Assembly: GCF_023229025.1 (NCBI RefSeq)
Contig: NZ_JALOAA010000060.1
Span: 1-7,126, forward strand
Reading direction: 5' to 3'
Length of the DNA stretch: 7,126 bases
Source: Sulfurimonas sp.
Lineage (GTDB): Bacteria; Campylobacterota; Campylobacteria; Campylobacterales; Sulfurimonadaceae
The position numbers and the translations under genes were made by a program. This document shows positions 6,415 through 7,126 of this stretch, in pieces. The notes below the pieces were generated by a model, which had not been told where the DNA came from, ran no database searches, and was given only the letters and a program-made list of their open reading frames with translations. The number at the start of each line of letters is the position of its first letter. Position 1 is the first letter of the stretch.

Positions 6415-6436
6415 TATGCCATTATTATGCCATTAT
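6415..6436. repeat. Perfect 11-bp tandem direct repeat
   Basis: TATGCCATTAT occurs twice head to tail (6415-6425 and 6426-6436) with no mismatch and no spacer. The period is about one helical turn. Read on the minus strand it supplies both halves of a sigma-54-like promoter. Confidence 0.9.
6417..6432 (-). promoter_or_regulatory. Candidate sigma-54 (RpoN) -24/-12 promoter facing amtB
   Basis: On the minus strand the 16-mer TGGCATAATAATGGCA fits the sigma-54 consensus TGGCAYRNNNNTTGCW at every defined position but one (G for the first-but-one T of the -12 box) and keeps the invariant GG-N10-GC spacing. The predicted start is near 6406, giving amtB a leader of about 75 bases. RpoN control of amtB and glnK is well known in other Proteobacteria. 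Caution: both halves come from a tandem repeat, so the match may be a by-product of it. Confidence 0.5.
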
Positions 6437-6437
6437 T

Positions 6438-6460
6438 TTGTTTTTGTCCTCAAAAAACAA
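6438..6460. repeat. Inverted repeat TTGTTTTTG / CAAAAAACAA
   Basis: Arms at 6438-6446 and 6451-6460 pair over nine bases with one bulged A around a TCCT loop. It sits between the tandem repeat and the next inverted repeat in the amtB/cytochrome divergent region. No T-tract follows in either direction, so it looks more like a protein-binding or folding element than a terminator. Confidence 0.4.
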
Positions 6461-6464
6461 GGAT

Positions 6465-6484
6465 TTAAGCTTCTATTAAGCTTA
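6465..6484. repeat. Paired TTAAGCTT boxes, 11 bp apart
   Basis: TTAAGCTT occurs at 6465-6472 and 6476-6483, start to start 11 bp. The same bases form an inverted repeat TAAGCTT-N5-AAGCTTA (6466-6472 and 6478-6484). One-turn spacing of near-palindromic boxes suggests a regulator site; no known consensus is recognised. Confidence 0.45.
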
Positions 6485-6491
6485 GTATTCC

Positions 6492-6497
6492 TATAGT
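6492..6497 (+). promoter_or_regulatory. Possible -10 element for the cytochrome gene
   Basis: TATAGT, five of six bases of TATAAT, lies 59 bp upstream of the cytochrome start. Transcription would begin near 6504, at the base of the hairpin that follows, so the hairpin would be the first thing in the mRNA. TATTAT at 6511-6516, inside the hairpin, is an alternative that would leave the hairpin largely untranscribed. Confidence 0.3.
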
Positions 6498-6502
6498 TTT
6501 TA

Positions 6503-6538
6503 CTTATGAATATTATTGTTTTATTCATAAGATTTTTT
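6503..6538 (+). terminator. Terminator-like hairpin with T-tract in the leader of the cytochrome gene
   Basis: Perfect 10-bp arms CTTATGAATA (6503-6512) and TATTCATAAG (6522-6531) flank a 9-base loop and are followed by A and six Ts (6533-6538) on the plus strand only. This is the layout of an intrinsic terminator, but the only gene upstream points the other way, so there is no plus-strand transcript for it to end except the leader of the cytochrome gene, whose AAGGA box starts eight bases after the T-tract. It may be an attenuator, a palindromic operator, or a guard against spurious transcription. Confidence 0.5.
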
Positions 6539-6556
6539 AATACAAAAGGATTTGCA

Positions 6557-7126
6557 ATGAAAAGATTTTCAACAAAGAAAATCATATCTATTGTTAGTTT
6601 ATCTATAATGTGTGCCACGGCAGTTGAGGCTAATCCTGCTTTTGCAAGACAGATGGGGATGGATTGTACAGGGTGCCACTTTCAAGCAATGCCAAAACTT
6701 AACTCCTTTGGTAGAGAGTTTAAGATGTCCGGTTTTACTATGACAGGTGGGCAACAAGAGCTTAAAAGCGAATCAAACTCAGGTTTGTCTCTTCCTCAAC
6801 ACTTAGGTATTAGTGTTGTAATTAAAGCTCGTCATGTCGATAGAAATAGTGATACTCCTGGGAATGATGATTCACTCTCAGAAATTTTTGATGAATCTGC
6901 TCTTTTAATTGGCGGAAAAATTGCCGACAATGTCGGGGGTTCATTTGAGGTGGCTAACGGCTCTAACGATGTAGTTCAAGAAGTGGATGCAAATGGTGCT
7001 CCTATTGCCAACAGTTATGTTAGTGAAGGTTCAGGATTAGGGTTTAGCGGTAAACTGACTTTTACAGACACTTTTAGTCTTGGTCGTCTTGGCGTAACTC
7101 TGTTTAACACAGATGCTTTAGGTGTG
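6557..7126 (+). CDS. Exported monoheme c-type cytochrome with beta-rich, porin-like continuation; 3' end outside window
   Basis: The first 190 residues are visible. A signal peptide (about 1-30: KRFSTKK, hydrophobic core 9-22, possible cuts after VEA25 or AFA30) sends it through the inner membrane. One covalent haem site, C37-T-G-C40-H41, lies in FARQMGMDCTGCHFQ, followed by PKLNSFGREFKMSGF, a pattern I recall from exported cytochromes with an N-terminal haem and a long unrecognised remainder. From about residue 72 on there is no second CxxCH but alternating hydrophobic/polar stretches (LGISVVIKARHVD, SALLIGGKIADNVGGSFEVANG, GLGFSGKLTF, LGRLGVTLFN) as in outer-membrane beta strands. A Cyc2-like cytochrome-porin is possible but unproven. 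Start chosen because of AAGGA at 6546-6550, six bases upstream; an in-frame ATG at 6506 lacks a ribosome-binding site. It is divergent from amtB. Confidence 0.85.
   Translation, partial: MKRFSTKKIISIVSLSIMCATAVEANPAFARQMGMDCTGCHFQAMPKLNSFGREFKMSGFTMTGGQQELKSESNSGLSLPQHLGISVVIKARHVDRNSDTPGNDDSLSEIFDESALLIGGKIADNVGGSFEVANGSNDVVQEVDANGAPIANSYVSEGSGLGFSGKLTFTDTFSLGRLGVTLFNTDALGV

Noticed and set aside
6385..6421. IHF site (WATCAA-N4-TTR) or FNR site (TTGAT-N4-ATCAA)
   Set aside because: AATCAA occurs at 6386 and 6409, but the TTR half is absent at both, and the TGAT/ATCA spacing is nine, not four.
6506..6556. In-frame upstream ATG extending the cytochrome by 17 residues
   Set aside because: No Shine-Dalgarno precedes it, it lies within the hairpin arm, and the added residues would spoil the signal peptide.
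6433..6618. Minus-strand 61-codon frame over the cytochrome leader
   Set aside because: It overlaps the leader hairpin and the cytochrome start, has no ribosome-binding site, and its residues show no motif.

Overview
The window reads as chromosomal DNA from a Campylobacterota (epsilonproteobacterial) bacterium, most like a free-living Sulfurimonas-type organism. This is inferred from the low G+C content, short AT-rich intergenic gaps, the lysine-rich TonB, abundant membrane PAS/GGDEF proteins and a periplasm-directed c-type cytochrome. No RNA gene, CRISPR array, insertion sequence or phage gene is visible. No gap longer than 300 bases lacks a gene; the longest is 225 bp.

Left part (1-2792): two diguanylate cyclases converge tail to tail with 13 bp between their stop codons. 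The plus-strand one is cut by the left edge and is open all the way to base 2, where its last membrane helix is visible. It carries three PAS-like domains and a GGEEF domain. The minus-strand one is complete: two membrane helices, one PAS and one GGEEF domain. Both keep the RxxD inhibitory site.

Middle (2873-6331): four minus-strand genes. In transcription order they are amtB (ammonium channel), glnK (P-II regulator), tonB (energy transducer) and a CDF-family metal-efflux protein. amtB and glnK form the usual nitrogen-sensing pair, with P-II plugging the channel. A strong stem-loop just after glnK separates that pair from tonB, whose ATG lies three bases past the stem and has no Shine-Dalgarno. 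The CDF protein has His-x3-His where relatives usually have His-x3-Asp or Asp-x3-Asp in membrane helix 2.

Right part (6332-7126): a divergent intergenic region crowded with symmetric elements, then the start of a plus-strand gene for an exported monoheme cytochrome with a beta-rich, porin-like continuation, cut by the right edge. The intergenic region holds a candidate sigma-54 promoter (GG-N10-GC, 15 of 16 consensus positions) facing amtB, embedded in a perfect 11-bp tandem repeat. It also holds phased TAATCA/TGATTA half-sites, two further inverted repeats, and a terminator-like hairpin with six Ts immediately upstream of the cytochrome ribosome-binding site. This control region and the cytochrome are the parts most worth a second look. 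The rest is well-understood housekeeping and signalling.
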